From NCBI RefSeq assembly GCF_026212465.1, contig NC_080057.1:14750227-14814226 (forward strand): a stretch of 64,000 nucleotides of DNA. Reading direction: 5' to 3'. The notes below the pieces were generated by a model. That model did no database searches. It saw only the letters and a list, made by a program, of their open reading frames with translations, and was not told the origin of the DNA. The stretch is from Amaranthus tricolor. Taxonomy: Eukaryota > Streptophyta > Magnoliopsida > Caryophyllales > Amaranthaceae. Position 1 is the first letter of the stretch. Each line of letters begins with the position of its first letter. Below, in pieces: positions 23,178 to 38,721 of this stretch. The position numbers and the translations under genes are program-made.

Positions 23178-24323
23178 ATGTATTCTTTTTTGAAAAAAGC
23201 CTCAAAAAAAGATACTAAAGTGGAAAAATCATTGGGAGGTTGTAACTCCAAAAGAAAGGCCACTTTAACTCCTTCGGTATCAACAACATTTTCGATAAGT
23301 AATTATAATTATGAACCAAATTATCTCGAAGGGTACAACCAAGAATTACACGATTATGCAGAAGAAATGAAAAGAGAAATACAAATTGAAGAAGAAGAAG
23401 AAGAGGAGGAGCTAACGACCCCTATTAGGATACTTAGATCTCGACAATCATCAACGAGATCACATGAAGTACAACAACAACAACAACAACAACAGCAACA
23501 ACAACAACAACAACAACAACAAAGACAAGCTCGTGGTAAACGAGTCAATTTCCAAAGTATCAGTTAGTTGTTTATATTTAAAATTTAGATGAAGATGAAC
23601 CAGTAAGACAACCTTTTCCGGCAACACCACCTCCTAGTGGTAGAGCAGTTTCACATGTGTGGTCGTATTTTACAAAACAACCAACCGACAAACCTGATAT
23701 TTTCCTATGTACTTGTCAAATTTGAGAAAGTCAAAGGGTAAAGCCCTTAGTTTCATACAATTTCAGCAGAGGTAAATACTTTTTAAGTTGTTATACATGA
23801 TATTTATATTTTGTAAATCAAGAATGTATTAAAAATTCATTTATTGTGTTTTGTGAATACGTGTTAGGTGGTGGTACAAGATCTTTCAACAAACATTTGG
23901 CAAAGAAGCATCGAATCACAAAAGAAACTCATACAGCAAGCGGCAGCGGGACCACAAGTGGAAGCCGACAGTGGACAATGGACATCCTCGGCGGAGGTAT
24001 GCTTTTTTAATATAATCGTAATGAAATGATTAATGAATTTTCTAATTATGTAATTTGTGATGAGTTGCCATTCAACCATGGTGAAGGTATGTGATCATTA
24101 CACTAGAAAAACTTTGCAACCACAATATAGAGTAATCCCTAGGAACACTCTTAAACGACACACAATAAAATTATATGAATCAAAGCGTTATAAATTAGCT
24201 TTAAATCTTTTAATGGTAGGGTTAGCATAACAACTGATATTTGGTCTGCTCCCCCACATTTAGAACCTTATATATGTGTAACAGCACATTGGATAGATCG
24301 TAATTGGTTTATTCAAAAAGGAA
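23178..24323 (+). pseudogene. hAT transposase, 5' half (BED finger and start of catalytic region)
   Basis: The first exon (ATG 23178) encodes a Lys-rich start, an acidic Glu run and a polyglutamine tract from (CAA)n at about 23470-23521. The BED zinc finger is spread over two pieces: AVSHVWSYFTK ... CTCQI (about 23645-23725, followed by a stop) and GTRSFNKHLAKKH (about 23872-23910), with GT..AG-like junctions between. The catalytic core begins near 24210 with RVSITTDIWSAPP-like sequence and reaches AHWIDRNWFIQKG, where the CACTA element interrupts it. Stops and frame changes mark it as inactive. Confidence 0.82.
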
Positions 24324-24457
24324 CACTAGTGGAAAAAACTTCATTTGCTGTGGTTTTTTGGCCATTATTTGCTGCAGTTTTTGCCCCAAGCAATATTGAT
24401 AGCAGAAAATGGCCTATTTTAAATGCTGCGGTTGAAAACCGCAGCATTTAAGGCATT

Positions 24458-24577
24458 ATTTGCTGCGGTCAACACAAAACCGCAGCAAATAAGGAGGAGT
24501 ATTTGCTGCGGTCAGCACCAAAACCGCAGCAAATACTCCTCCTTATTTGTTGCGGTTTTGTGTTGACCGCAGCAAAT
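24458..24577. repeat. Perfect-looking palindrome in the left CACTA subterminal region, 55 bp arms
   Basis: The arms are 24458-24512 and 24523-24577 around a 10 bp loop, with one mismatch by my reading. Each arm contains TTTGCTGCGGT, its reverse complement and AAGGAGGAGTATTTGC. The transcript would form a long hairpin, and the DNA could form a cruciform. Confidence 0.9.
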
Positions 24578-24768
24578 ACTTGGTATTTTTTTTTTCTTTT
24601 TTCGTTTTATTCTAAAAATAATCCAATAATAATGTACAATGTAATAACAATGATTAATCCAATAATAATCCAATGATAATCACAAATAATCACCAATAAT
24701 CTCTTTGTAATAATAAACTCTCGATCGTATATATAATATAATATTATGTACGTACATATATATATAAT

Positions 24769-27700
24769 TGTAACAACCCGACTTACCATTGACTGGATAA
24801 ACAGGGTCATTACTGGGTTCGTTTCCCAAGAAACTGAAATCACACTTCCAAAACTCAAGCAAAGGGGTCACAAGCTCTTCAACGTGACTAACTCAGCTAA
24901 ATCTCAAAATCAATATCTAACTAAAACACGAGATAATCATACAATTACTACAAGTCCAATATAACCAACACAACCAAGTCTAATATACATTTATCCAAAA
25001 ACCTAATACAAAACTACAAGTTCCCACGTGCTCAGCTCAAAATTCAACCTTGGAACGCTATTCAATCACCGTTAACCCATCGTTCCCGACCGGTTCCGGT
25101 CTGTAATCAAACTAAAAGATGGAAACAACAGAGGGTCAGATTAAACTGAGTGAGAAGCAACAATCCAAAACAATTAAACACAGCAATTCAAAACAATGGT
25201 TTAAAAATAACTTTTTTTTTATCATGTGTATTTAGGATCATTCTCGCACTGATAATTCTCTTAAACTTACTCGTCTTAAAATATTAATTTTCCCGAATAT
25301 TACATTCTACCCAACTGGAAATAAACTTCGTCCTCGAAGTTAAACTAAGTCTCCAGCATATATTCAAATCTCTAACTAACATACATATCGTAAAGCTATG
25401 TCCCCCAACTTAGAATGAAATTCGTCCTCGAACTTAACTCACAAAGACTAAGGATATGCAATAGCTATAAAGCGATAAACATAGAAATGCTTAAGCAAAC
25501 AACCAGGGATAATCGCGTCTCATGGCATCTACTGCCTCCCACGTGACTTCTTCGGTAACGTGATTAGACCATAGTACCTTCACAAGCGCTATACTACCTC
25601 AACGTGTATCATGCGCCTTCCTTTCTAGGATCTGAATGGGGGGTCTCCTCGTACTGTAAGGTGTCATCCAAGTTCAACTGTTCGGCTGCAGAACGTGTGA
25701 ATTGTCTCTAAAGTGTTGTCTCAGCTGAGATGCGTGGAACATGTCATGAAATCACTTAAAAGACGCTGGTTATGCAAGTCGATAAGCTACTACTCACTAT
25801 ACATAAAATTGCTATGCCACCATAGTCAACTAATGTACACAACTTTTAATAAGAACATCATGCAATCCAAAGCTCATTTGTCCTTATCAAATGATAACCA
25901 TCTTACTCCTCAAATCATAAATTTGTTATTTACCTGCACTTCGATATATAACTACATTCAAAATTCCTATTTCATATTTTTGACTCCAACACAAACATTT
26001 AGTAAGACAATCCCAAGATAACGAATATACCTTAGATTTTTAGACGAAAAAACCCTCCTACCTATCTACCTCACAATATAGCATCTCAAAGCACTACAAA
26101 TACCTCTTAAGTCTATTAATTCTCTAAGACATATGCAAATTTTTCGTCCAGCAAAGGTCTCGCTTTCATGCTGACTTAGTTCCAATTTAGTTTCTCAACA
26201 AGATTTGCTGCAAACTAATAATAGTTGTCAAATTCCAAACTTTATTGCATCCAAATCCTCAAGTCACATTTTTTTTTTCCTTACTCCCAAGATTGTATGC
26301 CCGCTAGATAAATTAACCCTAAGGATTAGCCACGGTCGCGGTTTGGCTCTGATACCAACTGTAACAACCCGACTTACCGTTGACTGGGTAAACAGAGTCA
26401 TTACTGGGTTCGTTTCCCAAGAAACTGAAATCACACTTCCAAAACTCAAGCAAAGGGGTCACAAGCTCTTCAACGTGACTAACTCAGCTAAATCCCAAAA
26501 TCAATATCTAACTAAAACACGAGATAATCATACAATTACTACAGGTCCAATATAACCAGCACAACCAAGTCTAATATACATTTATCCAAAAACCTAATAC
26601 AAAACTACAAGTTCCCACGTGCTCAGCTCAAAATTCAACCTTGGAACGCTATTCAATCACCGTTAACCCATCATTCCCGACCGGTTCCGGTCTGTAATCA
26701 AACTAAAAGATGGAAACAACAGAGGGTCAGATTAAACTGAGTGAGAAGCAACAATCCAAAACAATTAAACACAACAATTCAAAACAATGGTTTAAAAGCA
26801 ACATCAGTTTCCTAGATCTATGTGCGCACAGGGAGTATAGTTTGAGAGGTGCCCCATAGCTCTAAGGCTATGTCGCTCTCGGGTGAAGCTAGTCAATATC
26901 TCAATGACAATTCGCTTCAAAAAGAGGGAGTAGGGAACCATGTTTCTCAACTCCGTCAATGACCAGCTCGTAAACCCGATCCATTGACCATATCAATCTC
27001 AGCATAATCATTCATAAACATTTATCACATTCATATAAATTTCACAAACTTTAAATAAACATTTTACAAATGGTAGCCTGGCCAGACCCCTTTTTAAGGG
27101 ACTGTTACTACTCACCGACAATGTCGCTTCAAGGTAACGAATCCAGCTATCAACTAGAAGGGTTCTTCGATGATATCGTCTCCTGGAGCATAACAAGATC
27201 CCAACATCACTAGAGAGCGTTCGATACTACTACACTAACATATAACTTATTACATCTCCTTCTAAGACCGCTGCTTAACCAAGAGTTATGCTAGCATTTT
27301 AACCTTTAAAATCTTACAGTCGATTCAAGAATATCAATTACCCAATACTTTCTTATAAACAACAATGTTCCACCAATTTCGTAAATTCAATGTCCATCAA
27401 TCTCATCCAAGTATGATTGAAATGAACATGTCACAAATACTTTTTCTACATTCTTTATTCCTTTATAGATTTTCAATCTTAACAAACAATTAACGCATAA
27501 CTTTCAATATTCCCAAAATGTTTCTTTTAAACTCTTTGCATCGAATCATTCTTGCACAACATCATCGCAATTCTTGATAAGTTTGGTCCTCAACTCCTTT
27601 TGCCAGTTATCCTAGTATATATAATATCTTTTGTAAAACAATTTCGAGAATACTTGACTCGAGTATATTTATATTTCAAGTAGAAATTTTGAGATCTTTT

Positions 27701-27807
27701 AAAAACAACTTCTTTTTTTTTTTATCATGTGTATTTAGGATCATTCTCGCACTGATAATTCTCTTAAACTTACTCGTCTTAAAATATTAATTTTCCCCAA
27801 TATTACA
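24769..27807 (-). mobile_element. Ty3/Gypsy LTR retrotransposon, internally deleted, target duplication ATAAT
   Basis: The LTRs start TGTAACAACCCGACTTACC and end AATATTACA. ATAAT flanks the element at 24764-24768 and 27808-27812. The right (5') LTR is 26360-27807 (1448 bp) and the left (3') LTR is 24769-25304 (536 bp). A primer site TTGGTATCAGAGCC (minus strand, 26358-26345) adjoins the right LTR. The internal region is only about 1.05 kb. Around 25540-25790, minus strand, it retains the end of Gypsy pol after integrase (HDMFHASQLRQHFRD, DDTLQYEETP), decayed by stops. It lies about 45 bp beyond the stop codon of the CACTA second gene. Confidence 0.92.
26345..26358 (-). other. Primer binding site of the Gypsy element
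   Basis: TTGGTATCAGAGCC on the minus strand, complementary to the 3' end of plant initiator tRNA-Met, one base inside the 5' LTR. Confidence 0.9.
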
Positions 27808-28149
27808 ATAATACACATTAAAGTCCTAAAAAATCTATACTAATTACAATTTATCAAGTACAAAAATTAGCAAGATACGCGGTAATCTTGTCTTTTAATT
27901 CGCGCATCTCTCCACTTCTCAGAGGGTGTGTTTCCCTCGGAATGTCGGATAAAACCTATAATATAGTATAAAATTAAAAGATTAATAAACATTAGATTTT
28001 ACCAATAATAATAATTTAAGAATGTAACAAATACTTAGGGCATCTATATTTTTGACTCCAAAATCCTTCACGGATTTTATAATATCGTCCATGTACTTAA
28101 GCGTGTAGTAGCCGCAATCAACGGAACTAGAAGGTTGTTGAAAGCACTA

Positions 28150-30934
<2,785 letters not shown>

Positions 30935-33889
30935 CACTTAATTAAATCAAATTGGTAAAATAATTAATATTACGTACGCATTCAACAACGCTTTGAATTT
31001 TGTGTTGCGAGGCGGGCTTTGAAGTTTTTGTATTGAGTCGAAGACGTGCACAGTGTTTGTTAAAGGACATATGACTAAAAGTATCCAATGCAAACTACAA
31101 ACGCAAATTTAAAATCAACAAATTAGAGATTAGGTGATTTTGAAAATCAAAAGGTAAGTTCAATTTCAAAAATAAAACTTACTCTTCCGTATATGGAGCC
31201 AGAATGAACGTGTGTTTAGATGCAAGGGAATTAGTCAAAGCAGTCTCAATGTATGCTCTGACGTCATCTGGATCATTTACACATTTAGTACCCGAAATCG
31301 ACTCAGGGCAAAACGATCCAATTTTTATTGGAGGTTTGCAAGAATTTAGCTCCTCGTAAGCCGCACTAAACTCACGAATAAGAAAATTTTGTTAGTAATT
31401 CGGTTATTAAAACAATTAAACAACGATGCCTAACTTGTAAGATAATGAGCATCACCTCATGTAGACATGGATAAGAGCTACGCTCAGCATCTCTCCTCTG
31501 CCCAATGTCACTTGGACTAATAATAACAAACGGGCTTTCTAAAACGCAGAATTGGTCCTTCTGCAGGTTTAGAATGATTGGGTCCTCCTCACGCAGGCGA
31601 GATGCACAAGTGTGCAGCCATTTGCAATCTTGAGAGAGATCGTTTAGCTCTGCATCAGTCAAAATTGGAGTGTTTGGCATCGACTTTGACCCAGTCGACA
31701 CCTTTGCTGAGGAACCGATCTCTCTCCAAAATCTCTTTGGACTCTTTTGCTATTTCAATTTATACAATTAAATTAGTGTAAGCATGCAATTAAAAAAATA
31801 AAAATAAATAAGGTACAAATGATTCTTACCATGTTAATGAATCGGACCCAAGCATATGGCCATGTGACGAAACTACCTAGGGCGTCTGATAGTTTCTCAA
31901 GGCTCCATGTTGGCATTGGAACCGGGAGTGAGAAATCTTCAAACCCCTTTAAAATAGTTTCCACGGTCACACTGATGTGGCCACTTGTAACAGGCATCGA
32001 ATGCACTGTTTGGCCCTCTTTGGTTGGCTGGGCCACACCATATGCAACCTTAGTTAAGTCGCCATCACTAGCAACACCTAACTGAGGCAACAAAAGAGAA
32101 CAAGGAGTCGCCTCCTTAAAATTGCGTCGTTTAGTATAATAAGCATCATAATAAAATATTAAAACGCGTTGCAATTTAAATTAATTAGTGCTTATATATT
32201 TAAAAACTATGTACCTGTAGCACTATCTCCAAAGTTGGCTCTGGATTTTGAGCAACGGAGTTTATGGTCTCCGGTGTAGGGTTTTCCCCTTCGGGAAAAG
32301 TAATAGGCTGGGGTGCTACGGGGGTAATGGGCTCAGGTGTTGGCTCGACCAAAGCATTAGGATCCCCATGTTTACTTTCCTGATCCTCGACAATCAGGTT
32401 TGCCAAGTCAACAATGGGTGCTCCCATCTTCTGCAGCACGGCGGCCAGTTTGGCGAGAACGTCCTTCGCAATCTCTGCTCGGAGGGTCGCTACTTCATGC
32501 CGCAGCGGCGTTCGGGATTGAGTAGCAACACACTCTTTGCCGAATGCCTTCTGTAACCCCACGCGGACTCCTCTTTTTTCGACTACCCGCCCACTGTGGT
32601 CTTTCCCTAAGACCATATGCAATGCGTCAACATTGCCTCTTGGCGTGAACTCCCCCGTAGCTTCTTTTTCCTTCCAGCCCATATGTTCAAATAAAAAGTG
32701 ACATATATAACAATTAGTATAAGTAAATCAAAGCCAAAGAATACAAAACAAATCAAGAATATACTTAATAGTTTCAAAACTCACCACAGCATCAGCAACC
32801 TTCTTCGTTCCCGGATCATTAATGGTAAATTTACCACTTGCATCTCGGGAATGAAGCCCAAAATACCAATCACGCACCCGATCTCCAGCAGGTGTATTCA
32901 CGGATGCGAAGGTAGTCGTAGATGAGGGCGTGGATGAACTTTGATTGGGGTATAAACCCGCATCCACCCACTCTTTTCGGACCTCATCGTACGTTTTCTG
33001 GCTCAAGCGATGGTAAAACTTCCTTTTGCTTGCAAAATCAGAAGCTTTACCACGCTTTTTCTAATTAATCAATAGAAATCGAATGTCATGTATTAGTTTA
33101 ATGACTGGAGCAAAAAAAGTAAATTCAAATCAAAAACTATAATATAATATGAAATATACAACTTCTATGGGAGTTGTTCTTTTGGCAACAAAGGCCTCCC
33201 AATCCCTCTTCTATATGTGACCCCATATTTCGTAGGGCATCTTCGAAGGTGCTTGCTCTCCACCTTCGTTTCCCGTTTTGACCTTTTTGGTCGTACGGGC
33301 ACGGCTCTTCGTAATCCAGCCAGTTACTAGCTTGGATTTGAAATCTCTGAATCTTTCAGCAACAGCTGAAAGAAACACATTCTTCTTGTCCTCATCACTC
33401 TCGATGTGGAATACATTCTACAAAAAAAAGTTATATTTATTAGTGTCAATTAAATTAATTTTAAAATGAAACTAAATGAGTAAAAATAGTAAAGTTGCTT
33501 ACAACAGTATCATTCCATAGAGAGTTTTTCAAATCCTCTAGAACCTCGTTCCATGCGTGCAATATGGAAATCTTGCGGATACATAGGCCCACTTGTTTTC
33601 CATATTGCCTACGTCATTTTTCGCAGGGTTGACCCAATGCATTGTATTCCAAATGCATGGGCTCTGTGACTTTGAGGTTTTTCGTAGGACCTCACCCTTT
33701 TCTTTTCTTACTGGTAGTGGGAGCATCCATTGGTGAGGCGTCTTCAATCTCAAAATAATTGTCAATTGGTGGAGCGTCTTCAGCCATACACTCGTACCTC
33801 ACATTTTGGTCCTCTTCACTGTCGTAACTACGATGCTCATTATCCGAGGTCTCAATCTCGGGGACAATTACGTCTCTGAATAGATGCAT

Positions 33890-34093
33890 TGTATATCGGT
33901 ACCTGAAAGAGTATGAATAGAAATATATTAAGACATAAGCTAAGTAATATTAAGAATATGACTATGATTTACAATTCTAATACGTTCAACACAATAATAT
34001 ATAACAAATAGTGTTCTGTGCAAAGTTTCATGCAAAACAAACCAAGTGCCAAAAAGACTTTAAAAAGCTTTAAATTCATACCTTGTGAATCAC
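33890..34093. repeat. Spacer between the two CACTA genes with a single copy of the array unit
   Basis: About 33950-34080 carries ATGACTATGATTTACAATTC, CACAATAATATATA and GCAAAACAAACCAAGTGCC. These are diverged matches to the 169 bp unit of the array at 28150-30458, present here once. Confidence 0.75.
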
Positions 34094-37000
34094 TTAATTC
34101 AAATGTATTCCTTCCGTGTGATCTACACGCATATAACCAACATCTACATCATCTTGATCCAATGATTTTGGATTGATAAAGGGAGGGGAGTCTTCAAAAG
34201 CTTCATATTCTTCCTCATCCTCAACATAACCTATACCAAGGATGCTTCTTTTTTCTAGTACAACAATAGACCACTTTTTATCAGACGGGTCTACAATGTA
34301 GAATACTTGCTTGGCTTGTGTGGCTAGTACGAATGGCTCCTCACTATCACGCAAACGAGCTAAGTCTACAAGAGTGAATCCACAAGGGTCGTCATTTTTT
34401 ATGCATCATCGATTATTATCTACCCACTTACATTTGAAAAGACCAATATTGAAAGTAGAGTAGTCAAGCTCCCATATTTCATGTACCCGCCCGTAGTATA
34501 CCAATTTAGCATCAACCGACGCTTGATCCTTCGCACTCGCGTAAAATGTAGATGACACCAAAATAGAAACTCCACTATTCTGTAGATAAGATGACTTCTT
34601 GTCTTGACCCTCAGTCCAAAATGTGAAGCCATTGACATCGTAACCCTCATATTTGTTGACATCATGACGCGGACCAAAAGCTAACCACTTAGCAATTTCT
34701 GATACACCCTTGAGTTCTTCACATATAACTCGATTATGAAACCAATTAATAAACGTCTTGTTATGCAACCACATCAATGCCCTATCCCCTTTAGAAGGAT
34801 GTTTTGCGCGCAATATATCAAAATGCTCACTCAAAAAAGGATGAACTTCCGGAATATGATGCAACATATACAAGTATGCTTGCAGAAGGCTGTCTCAAGA
34901 AGGTATAACCGATTTGGAGCCAATTGTTCCTTTTCCCTCAAGCCTTCCTTCATGTCTAGAGGTGGGAAGTCCAATAGGCTTTGCCATGGCGAAATACTCG
35001 GCTATAAAGGTACTAATCTCATCGCTCATAGTGCCTTGAATCATACTCCCCTCGGGTTGTGCTGGATTCCTCACCTTGTTTTGTAAAAAACCCATGTGTC
35101 TTTCAAAAGGATAACACCATCTTAAAAAAATTAGACTTAAAAGCTTAATCTCACGAACGAGATGGACAATAAAATGAACCATTATGTGAAAGAAAGAAGG
35201 TGGAAAATACATCTCAAACTTGCATAAAGTTACAATCACGTCGAGTTGAAGTGCATCAAGTTTAAAGGGATCAAGAACTTTACTACAAATTGTGTTGAAG
35301 AACGAACATAGCTCGGTAGTAGCATATCTCACATGTTTTGGCAGTATTCCACGGATTGCAATTGGTAAGAACACTTGCATCATTACATGGCAATCGTGAG
35401 ATTTCATGCTTCCGAACTTCAGCTCACCATTTAGGCTCACAAATCTCTTCATGTTGGATGAGTACCCAGACGGAACCTTAATGCCATACAAACACTCACA
35501 AAATGTCCGCTTCTCTGCTTTGGACAATGTGTAGCAAGCTGGAGGCAAATAAACTTTGTCATCACTCATCTTCTTCTTACTGCCACCAACTTCATCAGCT
35601 CTATTTCTTTTCTTACTCACCTTAACATGTGCCCACAACTCCGGACGAAGACCCTTACATTCAAACCAATCTCGCACGGCCCTAACATCCTTTGTCTTAC
35701 CCGGAATGTTAATGAGAGTCCCGAGTATGGCATCGCATACATTTTTCTCTATATGCATAACGTCAAGACAATGCCTAACCTGTAGATCTCTCCAATATGG
35801 AAGCTTCCAAAAGATTGATTCTTTTTTCCATAATCCGTCTTCACCCCCTTGCACTTGCCCCGTTTTACCAAATACAGTCTCAACTTCCTTAACCTGTTCA
35901 TAAACCTCATAACCGGTCAACGGTCGACGAGCTACATGGTCCTCAACCTCCCCGTTGAACAACTTCTTCTTCTTACGATATTGGTGGTCACGTGGGAGGA
36001 ACTTTCGATGGTGCATGAATACGTGTTTGCACTTAGGAATCCACGTGGATTCCATGTCATCGATACATATTGGGCATGCTTTCTTCCCTTTGTTCTTATA
36101 CCCCGATAAGTTGCCATATGCCGGAAAATCATTAACGGTGCATAAAAGCATTGCACGCAAGGTGAACTCCTTATTAGCATATGCATCAAACACTGAAACA
36201 CCTTCATCCCACATCTTTCTCAAATCCTCAACTAGAGGTGCAAGATATACATCTATGTCATTGCCAGGTTGTTTAGGACCCCAGATAAGAAGTGAAAGCA
36301 TAATGTACTTACACTTCATACACAACCAAGGTGGCAAATTATAGATCACTAAAAGTACCGGCCAAGTACTATGTTGAGAACTAAGATTGCCGAATGGGTT
36401 CATTCTATCCGTACACAGTCCGAGCCTTAAATTACAAACCTCATCCCCAAAAGTCTTATGCAACCTATCAATACTCTTCCACTCCGGAGAATCAGATGGA
36501 TGTGTGAGCAAGTGACCTTTCTTCAACCTATCTGCATACCACCTCAAATTTAACACATCTTTCTTTATAGAAAGCAAGCGCTTGAATCTAAGTATTATTA
36601 GAAGATACCACAACACCTTAGCCGGGGGCCCTTTAGCATCCCGATTCCCTTTACGCTTGTAGCGCGATAACCCACACCTAGGACACTCTTCTAAGTTCTA
36701 GTTTTCATTCCGATACAACACACAATCATTCGGACACGCATGAATCTTCTGGTACTCAAAGCCTAAAGGACACATGAGCTTTTTGGCATAATATGTTGAC
36801 TTTGGAAGTTCATTTCCCTCAGGAAGCATCTCACCTAACGCTTCTAATAACATTGTGAAACTAGCGTCACTCCATTTAAACTTTGACTTAATGTTGAAAA
36901 TTGTCAACACTGCTGTTAGTTTGGTGAACTTTGTACATCCAGGGTACAAAGGCTTTTGAGAAGCCTCTGTCAACAAGTCAAAAACACGAGGACGTTTTCC

Positions 37001-37420
37001 TAACTCATCCTCGACTCCCTCCATCATCTCATCAACACGATCCACATCCTCATCGACATTCTCTTCATCTGTCTCATACCCATCAACATGATCTATTACA
37101 TCCTCATTGACATCAGCCACATTATTGACGTCCTCAACAATACTTTTCTCTTTGTAAACTCCCTCCTCACCATGCCAAACCCAAACATGATATTGAGGCC
37201 TAAACCCACGTCGAAGTATGTGCTCCCTAAGGATATCAACACTATCTACCTTTGATACATTGCCACAACTGACACATGGGCAAAAAAACCAACTCCCCCC
37301 GTCCTAACTTGATGTTCAACCGCAATACTACAAAATTCTAATACGCTATCAATAAATTCCAACGATTCAATGCTTCCATACATCCAAGAACGATCTTTGT
37401 CATCCTAATTAGTGTGATTA
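34094..37420 (-). pseudogene. CACTA transposase, TNP2 type (Transposase_21, DUF4218, DUF4216)
   Basis: The first exon begins near 37410 with a transposase-associated domain: DRSWMYGS, then CPCVSCGN, ILRRGFRPQYHVWVWHGEE, with a probable frameshift near 37290. The TNP2 core follows in one reading frame from 37120 to 34094. It includes CPRCGLSRYKRKG, DPFGN-type LCTDRMNPFGNLSSQHSTWP, CPICIDDM, the hallmark HCLDVMHIEKNVCDAILGTL and KSHDCHVMMQVFLPIAIRGI (DUF4218), then FYASAKDQASVDAKLVYYG and FVLATQAKQVFYIVDPSDKK (DUF4216). Only three nonsense codons break this frame: TAG at 36698-36700, TGA at 34895-34897 and TGA at 34406-34408. The length and domain order are normal for an En/Spm transposase. The gene is recently inactivated, unless stops are read through. 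Confidence 0.9.
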
Positions 37421-38718
37421 GTTGATTCAAAACAAAATTAATACACAACTTTTAAACATATATACTTAACGAACCCTAATGAATAAATTAAGTAATAATC
37501 ATTCATTTAAACCTAATTAACCCAAATAATAATACAATGTTTGTTTTAAACTGTCCAAATGATGTTTATTGTACTAACCATAATTAATATTTATATATAT
37601 TAACAACATATACAAACAATAAAAATAAAATCGCATTCATTAACTTGGACAACTAATTAACATTCATATCAACAACTCATTCATTTAACCATAAACAACC
37701 CTAAATAAACCTAATTTACAAACTAGAAATAAATTATAATAAATTTAAAACTTAAAAACCACACACATTGATAAATAAAATGAAAAAATTACTTAAAAAT
37801 ATAATATAACATGATATATATGATAAATTTAAAACTTAAAAACAACAACAATATACACATTCATAAAGTATGACAAATTTAAACCTAATTTACAAAATCA
37901 AAATGAAAAAGATACCTTGAATTTCGTGGGTTTTGGTGGGTTGTGTATAACCTATAGAATGAAAAAAAAATTAGTATAAAAAAACTAAATCCCTAAAACA
38001 TAATGAAGGTTGAAGAACTTAAATTAAGCTTGAAAAAATAATACCTTGAAGAAGAACAAGACTAAGCCCTAATTTCGTGGGTTTTTGAAGGAAGCAACAA
38101 TGGTGGGTTTCAAATGTTAAAGAAGAAGAAAAAGAACGAAAATGGTCGATTTAATTAGGTTGAAATGTTCGTTGGGTATGCGAAACTGAAGGAAGCAACA
38201 GTACAATGATAAAGAAGACAAACAAAATTGAAGACTACAGACAGTACAACGATGAAGAATCAACAGTAGCAATGTGCGAAAATGGTGGGTTTTAGGAGGG
38301 CTTTTGATACAAGAGTAAGTGTGAATAATGGCTGGAACGTTTGAAAGACGGGTTTTAATTTTAATTTTGATACAACAGTAGCTACTAGAACGTCGTTCTT
38401 TTAATTTTTAAGAAACAATATTTGCTACGGGCTTCGAGGGAGAATCGTAGCAATTTCATTATAATGGCACTTAATTGCTCCGGCCATCAAACAACCGCAG
38501 CAAATAACAAAAACATAATGAAGCAGTTAACAGTTATTTGCTGCGGTCACAAGCAAAACCGCAACAATTAATGTTGCAATGGAGTATTTGCTGCGGTCAT
38601 CCCACCAAACCGCAACAATTAATTGTTTTTTTTTCTAATTCTTTTTCCTATTTATTGCTGCGAATATACAAAAATCGCAGCAAATGATACGCAGCAAATA
38701 CGTTTTTTTCCACTAGTG
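37421..38718. other. CACTA right end: leader region and subterminal repeats
   Basis: 37421-38400 is AT-rich and would hold the transposase promoter and 5' leader. No coding exon is recognised. 38410-38710 carries several TTTGCTGCGGT and ACCGCAGCAAAT motifs and near variants, matching the left end. Confidence 0.7.
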
Positions 38719-38721
38719 GAA

